From assembly GCA_001564255.1 (NCBI GenBank), contig LKNC01000038.1, positions 1-14,556 on the forward strand: a stretch of DNA of 14,556 nt, written 5' to 3'. A program made the position numbers and the translations under genes. This stretch comes from Natrialbaceae archaeon Tc-Br11_E2g1 (GTDB lineage Archaea; Halobacteriota; Halobacteria; Halobacteriales; Natrialbaceae). Shown here piece by piece: positions 7,451 to 13,998 of the stretch (the first letter of the stretch is position 1; each line of letters starts with the position of its first letter). The notes under the pieces were generated by a model, which ran no database searches, was not told the origin of the DNA, and was given only the letters and a program-made list of their open reading frames with translations.

Positions 7451-9304
7451 ATGTACGACCACGTGGCCTTTGCGTTCTTGCTCTCTGCGATCGTCGGTGC
7501 GAGCGTCGCCACGTGGCTTTTGGTCCGAAACGACCCGAATCGACCGGGGTTCGCGTTCGGGCTGTTCATGCTCGTCATGGCGTTCTGGTCGGTGACACAC
7601 GTCGGAACGCTCTCATCGACCACGCTACGGTGGGTGTTGCTGTTCACCCAGCTTTCGTACCTCAGTGTCGTCTTCACGCCGATCACCTGGCTGGCGTTCG
7701 TGCTCTCGTACACCGGCCGGGGCGACTGGCTCTCGATCCGACGGATCGTGGTGCTCTCGACTGTCCCCGTGGTAACTCTGGTGTTCGTCTTCACCACGCC
7801 ACGTCACTCGCTTTTTTACGCCTCGGTCACACTCGTCGAAACCGGCGGTCACCAGGTGCTCGTGACGACGCCCGGTCCGTGGCACGTCGTCAACGTCGCC
7901 TACTCGTACACGCTATTGGCGATCGCGACGGGAGTGTTGGTCCGGTCGGCGCTCACGACCAACCGGCTGTATAGACGCCAGTCGGCCGTCTTGATCGCCT
8001 GTGCGATCGCGCCCTGGCTCGTGAACGCACTTTACCACATCGGCGTGAGGCCGATCCCCGCGTCCGATCCCACTCCACTCGTGTTCACCCTCGTTGGTGT
8101 TCCCCTCGGGGTCGTCGTCTTGCGGACTGACCTGGCGGCGTTCGTTCCCGTCGCCCACGAGCGTGTGTTCCGGACGCTCGACGACCCCGTCCTCGTCGTC
8201 CGTCCCGACGGTCGGATACTCGACACCAACGACCGTGCACGGTCGATACTCGGCGACGGTCGACCACTCGAGGGCGCGTCCGCCAGCGAGGTCCTGCCCG
8301 AGGACCTGCTCGAGGACGGGACGCTCCGGTCGACGTTCGACGGCGTCGTGTGTTCGATACCCATCGACGGGGAGAGACATCGATACCTGGCCCGCCGCCG
8401 GGACGTGGCTCCGGCTCGTGAAACCGAGTCTCCGGGGACCATCGTTTCGCTGACGGACGTCACCGTCCAGATGAACCAACACGACGCCCTCGAACGGAAA
8501 CACGGCGCACTCCGGACCCAGACCGAGAAACTCGAGGCGAAAAACGAGCAACTCGAGCGACTCGCCAGCATCGTCTCCCACGACCTCACGACCCCCCTCG
8601 CAACCGGCGAGAGCCTCCTTCACCTCGTCCGCGCCGACCTCGACGACCCGGAGCCGGAACTCGAACAGTCCCTCGACGACCTCGAAACCGTCCACGAGCG
8701 CCTGCGCGAGTTCTCCGAGGCGCTCCCTCGGCTCGCTCGCGAGAGCACCGACGTCGACTCCCCGACCGAGTGTGATCTCCGGACGGTCGCCGAAGCCGCT
8801 TGGGACGTCGTCGCCACCGGTGAGTTGACCCTCGTTGTCGAATCGACGTGTACGATCAGTGGGGATCCCCACCGACTCCAGCAGGCGTTCGAGAACCTGT
8901 TTCAGAACGCCGTCGAACACGGGTCTACTGTCTCCCGGTCGTCCCCGCCTGGCCGATCGGCCGACCCCGACACACCCGGCGGGACCCCGTCCGCTCTCGG
9001 TTTCACCGGAACCCGGTCGAACGCTCCGTCCGGAGGGGCGTCGTCGCGAACGGACGTAACCACGGTCCGCGTCGGAACGCTCGACCCGGAGGCCGACTCG
9101 AGCGGGTTCTACGTCGAAGACGACGGTCGCGGAATCCCTGTCAACCAGCGCAAACACCTGCTCGAGTTCGGCGTGGGCACTGGTTCAGGGGCGGGTTACG
9201 GGCTGGCGATCGTCCGGACGGTCGTCGAGGCCCACGGCTGGTCGCTCGAGGTCACCGGTTCGGCGGACGGTGGCGCTCGGTTCGAGGTGCTCGGGCCAGG
9301 GTAG
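7451..9304 (+). CDS. Histidine kinase 1: 7TM sensor + PAS-like + HisKA + HATPase
   Basis: This 617-aa membrane sensor kinase has about seven hydrophobic helices in its first 225 residues, as in the HisKA_7TM family, including the conserved-looking TPITWLAFVLSYTGR (76-90). A PAS-like domain follows (236-340: RTLDDPVLVVRPDGRILDTNDRA), then a coiled linker (LEAKNEQLERLA, 361-372). The phospho-acceptor is H377 in VSHDLTTPL. The ATPase has N486 in ENLFQNAVEH, DDGRGIP (557-563) and the G2 box GYGLAIV (582-588). A low-complexity Ser/Pro/Gly insert (491-535) separates the N box from the first G box. All catalytic motifs are intact. It starts 68 nt after RR1 with no strong TATA box between, so co-transcription is likely. 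A two-codon ATG-TGG-TAG lies just upstream. The signal sensed is unknown. Confidence 0.92.
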   Translation: MYDHVAFAFLLSAIVGASVATWLLVRNDPNRPGFAFGLFMLVMAFWSVTHVGTLSSTTLRWVLLFTQLSYLSVVFTPITWLAFVLSYTGRGDWLSIRRIVVLSTVPVVTLVFVFTTPRHSLFYASVTLVETGGHQVLVTTPGPWHVVNVAYSYTLLAIATGVLVRSALTTNRLYRRQSAVLIACAIAPWLVNALYHIGVRPIPASDPTPLVFTLVGVPLGVVVLRTDLAAFVPVAHERVFRTLDDPVLVVRPDGRILDTNDRARSILGDGRPLEGASASEVLPEDLLEDGTLRSTFDGVVCSIPIDGERHRYLARRRDVAPARETESPGTIVSLTDVTVQMNQHDALERKHGALRTQTEKLEAKNEQLERLASIVSHDLTTPLATGESLLHLVRADLDDPEPELEQSLDDLETVHERLREFSEALPRLARESTDVDSPTECDLRTVAEAAWDVVATGELTLVVESTCTISGDPHRLQQAFENLFQNAVEHGSTVSRSSPPGRSADPDTPGGTPSALGFTGTRSNAPSGGASSRTDVTTVRVGTLDPEADSSGFYVEDDGRGIPVNQRKHLLEFGVGTGSGAGYGLAIVRTVVEAHGWSLEVTGSADGGARFEVLGPG

Positions 9305-9329
9305 GAGACGGGCGAGGCCCGGACCCACT

Positions 9330-9352
9330 GTATGATGGTACACACTTTAGTA
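9330..9352 (+). promoter_or_regulatory. RR2 promoter: GTATG-N2-GGTAC-N4-TTTAGTA
   Basis: TTTAGTA (9346-9352) is TATA-like, with GTATG (9330-9334) and GGTAC (9337-9341) upstream in the same order and spacing as the RR1 promoter. GTACAC repeats directly at 9338-9343 and 9350-9355, 12 bp apart, so the two copies flank the TATA region on nearly one helical face. CGGTA-N7-TACCG (9371-9387) forms a small inverted repeat near the expected transcription start. The block begins only 25 nt after the kinase 1 stop. Confidence 0.65.
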
Positions 9353-9377
9353 CACTTGCTGACTACTCGTCGGTAGT

Positions 9378-9443
9378 ATGAGTACCGGGCGAACCAGCGG
9401 CCCGAAAACGGGTCGTCACCGCTATCGGGGAGAGACGGTCTAG
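9378..9443 (+). CDS. Possible 21-codon upstream ORF of RR2
   Basis: The ATG is 32 nt after the first base of the TATA box, where a leaderless haloarchaeal start would be expected. The 21-codon frame begins MSTGRTSGPKTGRH and ends at TAG 9441-9443, two bases before the RR2 ATG (TAG-CC-ATG), as in the RR1 leader. The peptide is basic and has no clear similarity to the RR1 leader peptide. GGGGAGAG at 9427-9434, inside this frame, could serve as the RR2 ribosome-binding site. Confidence 0.35.
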   Translation: MSTGRTSGPKTGRHRYRGETV

Positions 9444-9445
9444 CC

Positions 9446-11128
9446 ATGCCCCCGACCGAGTCAAAACGTCAGAACCGGGGGGCACCCTACTCGTCTGCGC
9501 ACGCCGAGGTCCTGCTCGTCGACGACGACGAAACGTGGACCAGGACCCAACGCCGAATCATAGAGCGCTATCGCCCTGCTCTCGCGATCAGGACGGCACA
9601 CTCGGTTCGGGACGCGCGTTCTCACCTCGAGTCGACTCTCCCCGACTGTGTCGTCTGTGACTATCAACTCGGCGATGGAACTGGCCTCGACCTTCTGTCG
9701 GACGTCCGAAACGATCACCCGGACGTACCGTTCGTTCTCGTCACCGGTCAGGGCGACGAAACGGTTGCGAGCGAGGCGATCGGTGAGCGCGTCACCGACT
9801 ACGTCAGGAAAGCCGACCTCGCGGACCAACCGGGGTCGCTGGCGACGCGCGTCGGGACGATCGTCGACACGTCCCGGGCCGAACGGGCCCTCGAGCGTGA
9901 AAGACAGTCCAAAGCGGTGTTACTCGATCTGGTGACCGCGAGTACGACGCGGCGGGAACTCGGTTCCGGGGTCTGTCGCTATCTCGTGGACGAACACGAC
10001 CACGAGTGTGCGTGGATCGGGGTCCTCGACCGGGACCGGTCGCTGGTCGCCCTGTCGGCGGCCGGATCGACCGCTTACCTCGAGGCCGCTCTCGAACTCG
10101 GGCGAAAGCCAGCGACTGGAACGGAACCCGCAGTGGACGCACTCGGTCAGAACGGGGTCACGGTGATCGACCGGATCGCGCCCGCAGGCGACTCTGCGAA
10201 CTCCGACGGACACCACGGAACCGAACCGAACGATCGGGACGGCAAACGCTGGAGACACGCCGCGACCGAGTACGGATTTCGTTCCGCGATGGCCGTTCCG
10301 ATCTCTCACGACGGGGTTCGTTTCGGCGTCCTCGCCGTCTACGATGCTATTGCCGGGAGATTCGACCAGCGAACCGTCGATCTGCTCGCTGAGTGTGCGG
10401 ACACGGTCGGCTACGGATTCAAGGCCGCCGAACGGCGCCGACTCCTGCTCTCGTCGGCGGTCACGTCACTCGAGATAACGCTCTCTACGGAGTCGTCACC
10501 ACTTTCGGTACTCGCGGAAAACCTGCCACAAGGGGCGACGATCGAAGTCCAGAACGTGATTCCTCGAACCGACGACGAGGTGCTCTACCTCGCGTCGGTT
10601 ACGGGAGCGTCCGAACGGGAAACCGTCGACGCCCACGTAGCCGTCCCGTCGATCCGCGCGCTCGAGGTGCACGAAGCCGGCCCCCCGATCCGCTTCGGTC
10701 TGATCGTCGAACCCCCCGTTCCGGAGACCGTTCTCGCCGAGGCTGGCGGGCGTTTTCACCGGACGGTCGTCGACGACGGCCGGGTCAGCGTCTCCGGAGC
10801 CGTCCGTACCGAGGAGTCGGTTCGGGTCGTCGTCGACACCCTCGAGGAAACGTTCACCGACGCCTCGGTCACGACCGTCCGGTCCGACCACGAGACGACG
10901 AACTGGCGTGGTGAGGGAATCGAGCGTCTCACCGACCGTCAACGTCAGGTCCTCGAACTGGCGGTCGATGCGGGGTACTTCGAACGACCGCGAAGACACA
11001 ACACCGGCGAACTCGCGGAGATGCTCGACATCACGCGGGCGACGTTCACCCAGCACCTGCGAGCTGCACAGTCGAAGGTGTTCGACGGGGTACTGTCGGA
11101 GCGACGGTCTCCGCGTGGCTGGGAGTGA
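9446..11128 (+). CDS. Response regulator 2: REC + GAF-like + Bat domain + HTH_10
   Basis: This 560-aa paralogue of RR1 has the same architecture. Receiver residues are the acidic cluster D26-D28, phospho-acceptor D72, T100 in LVTG and K122 in VRKA. A GAF-like region spans about 158-330 (CAWIGVLDRDRSLVALSAAG, AMAVPISHDGVRFGVLAVYD). It contains a hydrophilic insert at 245-266 (GDSANSDGHHGTEPNDRDG) that RR1 lacks. The Bat-type domain spans about 335-480, and HTH_10 lies at 494-548 (LTDRQRQVLELAVDAGYFERPR, then ELAEMLDITRATFTQHLRAA). The C-terminus adds a short basic tail (SERRSPRGWE). The gene follows kinase 1 by 141 nt and has its own promoter block. It probably acts with kinase 2 downstream. 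Cross-talk with kinase 1 is possible because the receivers are so similar, and sequence alone cannot exclude it. Confidence 0.92.
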   Translation: MPPTESKRQNRGAPYSSAHAEVLLVDDDETWTRTQRRIIERYRPALAIRTAHSVRDARSHLESTLPDCVVCDYQLGDGTGLDLLSDVRNDHPDVPFVLVTGQGDETVASEAIGERVTDYVRKADLADQPGSLATRVGTIVDTSRAERALERERQSKAVLLDLVTASTTRRELGSGVCRYLVDEHDHECAWIGVLDRDRSLVALSAAGSTAYLEAALELGRKPATGTEPAVDALGQNGVTVIDRIAPAGDSANSDGHHGTEPNDRDGKRWRHAATEYGFRSAMAVPISHDGVRFGVLAVYDAIAGRFDQRTVDLLAECADTVGYGFKAAERRRLLLSSAVTSLEITLSTESSPLSVLAENLPQGATIEVQNVIPRTDDEVLYLASVTGASERETVDAHVAVPSIRALEVHEAGPPIRFGLIVEPPVPETVLAEAGGRFHRTVVDDGRVSVSGAVRTEESVRVVVDTLEETFTDASVTTVRSDHETTNWRGEGIERLTDRQRQVLELAVDAGYFERPRRHNTGELAEMLDITRATFTQHLRAAQSKVFDGVLSERRSPRGWE

Positions 11129-11179
11129 CACTCATACCAGTTCACAGGACCACGACCGACAGTCTCAGCGAACCCGTAG

Positions 11180-11187
11180 AGTTATTC
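11180..11187 (+). promoter_or_regulatory. TATA-like element of histidine kinase 2
   Basis: AGTTATTC is the only A/T-rich stretch in the 82-nt gap after RR2. Its centre is 27 nt upstream of the GTG at 11211, the distance expected for a leaderless haloarchaeal transcript. This suggests kinase 2 can be expressed separately from RR2 and supports the GTG start. Confidence 0.45.
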
Positions 11188-11210
11188 GGTTTCGATGACT
11201 TCGAACACAC

Positions 11211-13040
11211 GTGCCGTTTCGACTCGCGTACCTCACCGTCCTCGTGGTCGTGTTGGTCGCGGTACTCCGGACGGCCCACTGGGTCCGGCGACACAGGAAC
11301 GGTCCCGAAACGCGGACGTTCCTGGTGCTGTCGATTTTGATCGCCTACTGGGTGTTCGGGTTCACCCTCCAGGCGGCGACCTCCTCCACCCACTTCAAGT
11401 TCCTCGCGTTTCACCTCTGGGTCCCCGTGGCCTGGCTCGCCCCTCTCACGTGGTTCGTCTTCACCGTTCGGTACACTGGCCGTGAGTACTGGCTCACCTC
11501 CCGGGTCAGGGCCCTACTCGGAACGTGGGCGGTTCTCGTGACGGGCCTCTCGGTGACCAACCCCTGGCATCGACTGTTGTGGCGGGACTTTCAGTTGCGG
11601 ACCGATCCGTTTCCGGTTCTCAACGCCGTCCGGACGCCGATACACGACCTGATACTGGCGACGTCATACGTCTTCGTCCTCGCTGGCGTGTTCTTACTTG
11701 CGATCCTCTTCGTCCGAACCCGGCGGTCAGTCGCCCGTCAGGCTGGATTACTCCTCGTCGGATCGGGCGCGTTACTCATCGCACACGTGACGTTCATGAC
11801 CCAGGTCGACGGGGCAATCGAGTTGAACCCCACGCCAGCGACGGCTGGAATCTTCTCGCTGCTCGTCGCCCGGGCCCTGTTTCGCCACCGATTGTTCGCC
11901 GTACAACCGTTCGCCCGAGACGTCGTCCTCTCGGAAATCTCCGACGGGGTCGTTATCCTCGACGCCGAGGGACACCTCAGCGATTTCAACGGACGGGCGA
12001 AGGCGTTTTTTCCGGACATCTCCGAGGGCATCGGCGAACACCTGTCTACGTCTCACCCGGAACTGTTCGACGGGACAGCCGCGGTCTCGAGTAACGACTC
12101 CAGGACCGACCGCTCCGGTACCGTCCCGTTGCCGTTCGTCGATCGAGTCCGCCTCGAGCGGGGCGACGACGACCGGACCGTGGCCGTCGAGGTCTCGCCA
12201 CTCACCACCGCGGCGGTCGTTCGCGGTTACGTCCTGATCCTCCGAGACGTCACCGAACACGAACGGTTGATCGAACGCCTCGAGTCCCAAAACACGAAAC
12301 TCGAAGCGAAAAACGAGCAACTCGAGCGACTGGCACACGTCATCTCCCACGACCTGCAGACGCCGCTGTCGACCGCAGAGAAACTTCTCACACTCCTCCG
12401 GCTGGACCTCGCCGATCCGGGCCCCGATGTCGACCAGTCGCTCGAGGACATGGAGACGGTCCACCGGCGACTTCGGGAGTTCGCCGAGCACATGCCAAAA
12501 CTCGCCCGCGAGAGTACCGACGTCGATCGACCGGTGGAGTGTACGCTCGAGGACGTCGCACGAGCGGCCTGGGACGTCGTCGAGACGGGATCGCTCGAAC
12601 TCGAACTCGAGGGGGATCGGTTGCTCGAGGGCGACCCCCGGCGGTTACAGCAGGTCTTCGAGAATCTGTACCGGAACGTCGTCGAACACGCCGTTGGCGA
12701 CGAGATGCAAGTGGGAACTGGGAGCTCATCCGTGCCCCCGTCGAGCACTCCCACCTCCGGTGACGACGGACGGGAATCGCCCTCGTCGCACCCGGGTCGA
12801 ACCGCCAGTACGGTGCGAGTCGGCGCGTCCGAGAAGGGCTTTTACGTCGCCGACGACGGTCCGGGTATCGTTCCAGAGCAGGAAGAGGAACTGTTCGAGT
12901 ACGGGGTGGGAACCAAAGGCAGCTCCGGTTTTGGCCTCGCCATCGTCCGGACGATCGTCGAAGCACACGAGTGGGACATCTCCGTCACGGAGAGCCGATC
13001 CGGCGGAGCACGCTTCGAAATCGTCACGGAAAACGCGTAA
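11211..13040 (+). CDS. Histidine kinase 2: 7TM sensor + PAS-like + HisKA + HATPase
   Basis: This 609-aa paralogue of kinase 1 starts at GTG. About seven TM helices occupy residues 4-222, with APLTWFVFTVRYTGR (77-91) aligning to the matching motif of kinase 1. A PAS-like segment follows at 235-350 (LSEISDGVVILDAEGHLSDFNGRA). The linker LEAKNEQLERLA (364-375) is identical to that of kinase 1. The phospho-acceptor is H380 in ISHDLQTPL. The ATPase has N489 in ENLYRNVVEH, DDGPGI (548-553) and GFGLAIV (573-579), so it should be active. A Ser/Pro/Gly-rich insert (501-535) sits at the same place as in kinase 1 but differs in sequence. The sensory helices are clearly more divergent between the two kinases than the catalytic core, suggesting different signals. 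It lies 82 nt after RR2. Confidence 0.92.
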   Translation: MPFRLAYLTVLVVVLVAVLRTAHWVRRHRNGPETRTFLVLSILIAYWVFGFTLQAATSSTHFKFLAFHLWVPVAWLAPLTWFVFTVRYTGREYWLTSRVRALLGTWAVLVTGLSVTNPWHRLLWRDFQLRTDPFPVLNAVRTPIHDLILATSYVFVLAGVFLLAILFVRTRRSVARQAGLLLVGSGALLIAHVTFMTQVDGAIELNPTPATAGIFSLLVARALFRHRLFAVQPFARDVVLSEISDGVVILDAEGHLSDFNGRAKAFFPDISEGIGEHLSTSHPELFDGTAAVSSNDSRTDRSGTVPLPFVDRVRLERGDDDRTVAVEVSPLTTAAVVRGYVLILRDVTEHERLIERLESQNTKLEAKNEQLERLAHVISHDLQTPLSTAEKLLTLLRLDLADPGPDVDQSLEDMETVHRRLREFAEHMPKLARESTDVDRPVECTLEDVARAAWDVVETGSLELELEGDRLLEGDPRRLQQVFENLYRNVVEHAVGDEMQVGTGSSSVPPSSTPTSGDDGRESPSSHPGRTASTVRVGASEKGFYVADDGPGIVPEQEEELFEYGVGTKGSSGFGLAIVRTIVEAHEWDISVTESRSGGARFEIVTENA

Positions 13041-13074
13041 TACGGTGGTGGCTCCCCCGAACGACACGACTTTT

Positions 13075-13093
13075 CGGTCCCGACACGGGACCG
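13075..13093. terminator. Hairpin between convergent genes
   Basis: CGGTCCCGACACGGGACCG is a perfect inverted repeat with 8-bp arms and a 3-nt loop. It lies between the stop of kinase 2 (13040, +) and the stop of the HTH gene (13105, -). Position and symmetry fit a bidirectional terminator, but there is no downstream T-run on either strand (TTTT precedes the stem on +), so the role is uncertain. Confidence 0.45.
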
Positions 13094-13104
13094 TGCGTTA
13101 ATAC

Positions 13105-13524
13105 CTACCGCTCAGGGCGGTTCAACAGTTTGCGTGCGTGTCCCACACTGTATTCGACGTCGTACTCCTCTCTGAGGTGGGACAAAAGGAGCCTCGCGGA
13201 CCACGCCTGCTCATCGTAGCCGAGTTCTGTTGGGGGGCCCTGGAGATCGTCGAACAGTTGTTCACGCCGTTCGTCGTCGAGTTTGGACGGGCGTCCCGGT
13301 CGGGGTCGGTCGTAGGGGGCTTGCTCGAGCGGTTCTTCCTCGAACCGATCGAGCCAGTTGCGGATCGTTTTCTCGACAACACCGTGGCGCTGTGCGAGCG
13401 TCGCGATCTCGTCCCCTTGCTTCCTTCCGATCGCCGCGAGGACCCGTTCTCGCGGGATTTCGCCTTCCGTTCGTTCACGGAGGTCCTGAAGCCGGTCCAG
13501 CGTGACGTCGTCGAGCCGCCCCAT
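13105..13524 (-). CDS. Orphan IS630-type helix-turn-helix protein (DNA-binding half only)
   Basis: This 139-aa protein has a first HTH at residues about 24-62 (ERVLAAIGRKQGDEIATLAQRHGVVEKTIRNWLDRF), a basic linker RPRPGRPSKL (73-82) and a second, winged HTH at 84-136 (WSARLLLSHLREEY, YSVGHARKLLNR). This is the N-terminal layout of IS630-family transposases, but the protein stops at LLNRPER, where the DDE catalytic domain would normally begin. Neither alternative frame continues with DDE-like sequence, and kinase 2 ends 64 bp away. It is therefore either a truncated transposase relic or a domesticated DNA-binding protein. The ORF is intact with normal haloarchaeal composition. The ATG at 13524 is chosen because a TATA box lies 25-30 nt upstream and because the longer frame starts with a basic, non-conserved stretch. 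Confidence 0.75.
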   Translation of the reverse strand: MGRLDDVTLDRLQDLRERTEGEIPRERVLAAIGRKQGDEIATLAQRHGVVEKTIRNWLDRFEEEPLEQAPYDRPRPGRPSKLDDERREQLFDDLQGPPTELGYDEQAWSARLLLSHLREEYDVEYSVGHARKLLNRPER

Positions 13525-13548
13525 TGTCGGAAGTTTCGAGCGGAGCGG

Positions 13549-13554
13549 TAAATA
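13549..13554 (-). promoter_or_regulatory. TATA box of the orphan HTH gene
   Basis: On the minus strand TATTTA lies 25-30 nt upstream of the ATG at 13524, the classical position for a leaderless haloarchaeal mRNA. It decides the start in favour of 13524 over 13611. Confidence 0.6.
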
Positions 13555-13563
13555 CTTTTCTTC

Positions 13564-13591
13564 CCGATTCCGGATCGTCCCCGGGAATCGG
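13564..13591 (-). terminator. Inverted repeat downstream of the 89-aa gene
   Basis: CCGATTCC (13564-13571) and GGAATCGG (13584-13591) form an 8-bp stem with a 12-nt loop. It begins 43 nt past the stop of the leftward gene ending at 13635 and lies upstream of the TATA box of the next leftward gene, so it could end the first transcript. It is not followed by a T-run; an operator role is the alternative. Confidence 0.35.
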
Positions 13592-13634
13592 TCACATCGA
13601 CGGGTTCTCACGTGTACTCGCGGTGCGTTCGAGT

Positions 13635-13904
13635 CTATATCGGATCGTCGGGGTCGTGATCGCTCGCGACGCGGTCGGCCTCGGCGGCGTACCGCTCGCG
13701 GGTCTCCCCGTCGGGTGTGCCCTCGAGGTCCGCCTCCGGAACCGTCACGCCAGCAGTCACCGGCGAGCCACGCCGGAGGGCCATCTCCGATCGCGTCCGT
13801 TTCCGGAACTTCCGGCCGTCACGCGTCGCGTAGACGGTCGTCACGAGGTTTCGATCGTCGAAACTGCGCTCGACGAGCCAGCAGCGAACGCTCGAGTCGC
13901 TCAT
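13635..13904 (-). CDS. Small conserved haloarchaeal protein of unknown function
   Basis: This 89-aa protein starts MSDSSVRCWLVERSF and continues with DDRNLVTTVYATRDGRKF, resembling from memory a short hypothetical protein conserved across Halobacteria, always with the 'VRCWLVER' opening and an acidic end (RVASDHDPDDPI). No TM segment, signal peptide or metal-binding motif is visible; the N-terminal half looks like a small beta-rich fold. The ATG at 13904 is preferred over an in-frame GTG at 13910 because a TATA-like GATACT (13931-13936, minus strand) is 27-32 nt upstream of it, implying a leaderless transcript. It is divergent from the gene at 13999, with 94 bp between them. Confidence 0.8.
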   Translation of the reverse strand: MSDSSVRCWLVERSFDDRNLVTTVYATRDGRKFRKRTRSEMALRRGSPVTAGVTVPEADLEGTPDGETRERYAAEADRVASDHDPDDPI

Positions 13905-13930
13905 GCCCACGGGTTCTCCCTCCGGACGGG

Positions 13931-13936
13931 AGTATC
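13931..13936 (-). promoter_or_regulatory. TATA-like element for the 89-aa gene
   Basis: GATACT on the minus strand is 27-32 nt upstream of the ATG at 13904. It is a weak match to a haloarchaeal TATA box but correctly placed for a leaderless mRNA. Confidence 0.35.
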
Positions 13937-13965
13937 TGCCGTCTCCCCGGTGTCAGGAACGGGGA

Positions 13966-13973
13966 CTTTCTTG
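13966..13973 (+). promoter_or_regulatory. TATA-like element for the membrane-protein gene at 13999
   Basis: CTTTCTTG is the most T-rich stretch upstream, centred about 29 nt before the ATG at 13999. It fits a leaderless transcript and forms the other half of the divergent promoter region. Confidence 0.35.
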
Positions 13974-13998
13974 GTTCCCGCCGTCGGAGTCCGTACCG

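Noticed and set aside
7913..9157. Long minus-strand open frame (414 codons) opposite histidine kinase 1
   Set aside because: Antisense frames stay open in GC-rich haloarchaeal coding DNA. Its translation has no recognisable domain, while the plus strand encodes an intact kinase with all motifs.
13041..13634. A complete insertion sequence around the HTH gene
   Set aside because: The hairpins at 13075-13093 and 13564-13591 differ in sequence and are not a terminal inverted-repeat pair. No DDE domain or target-site duplication is evident.
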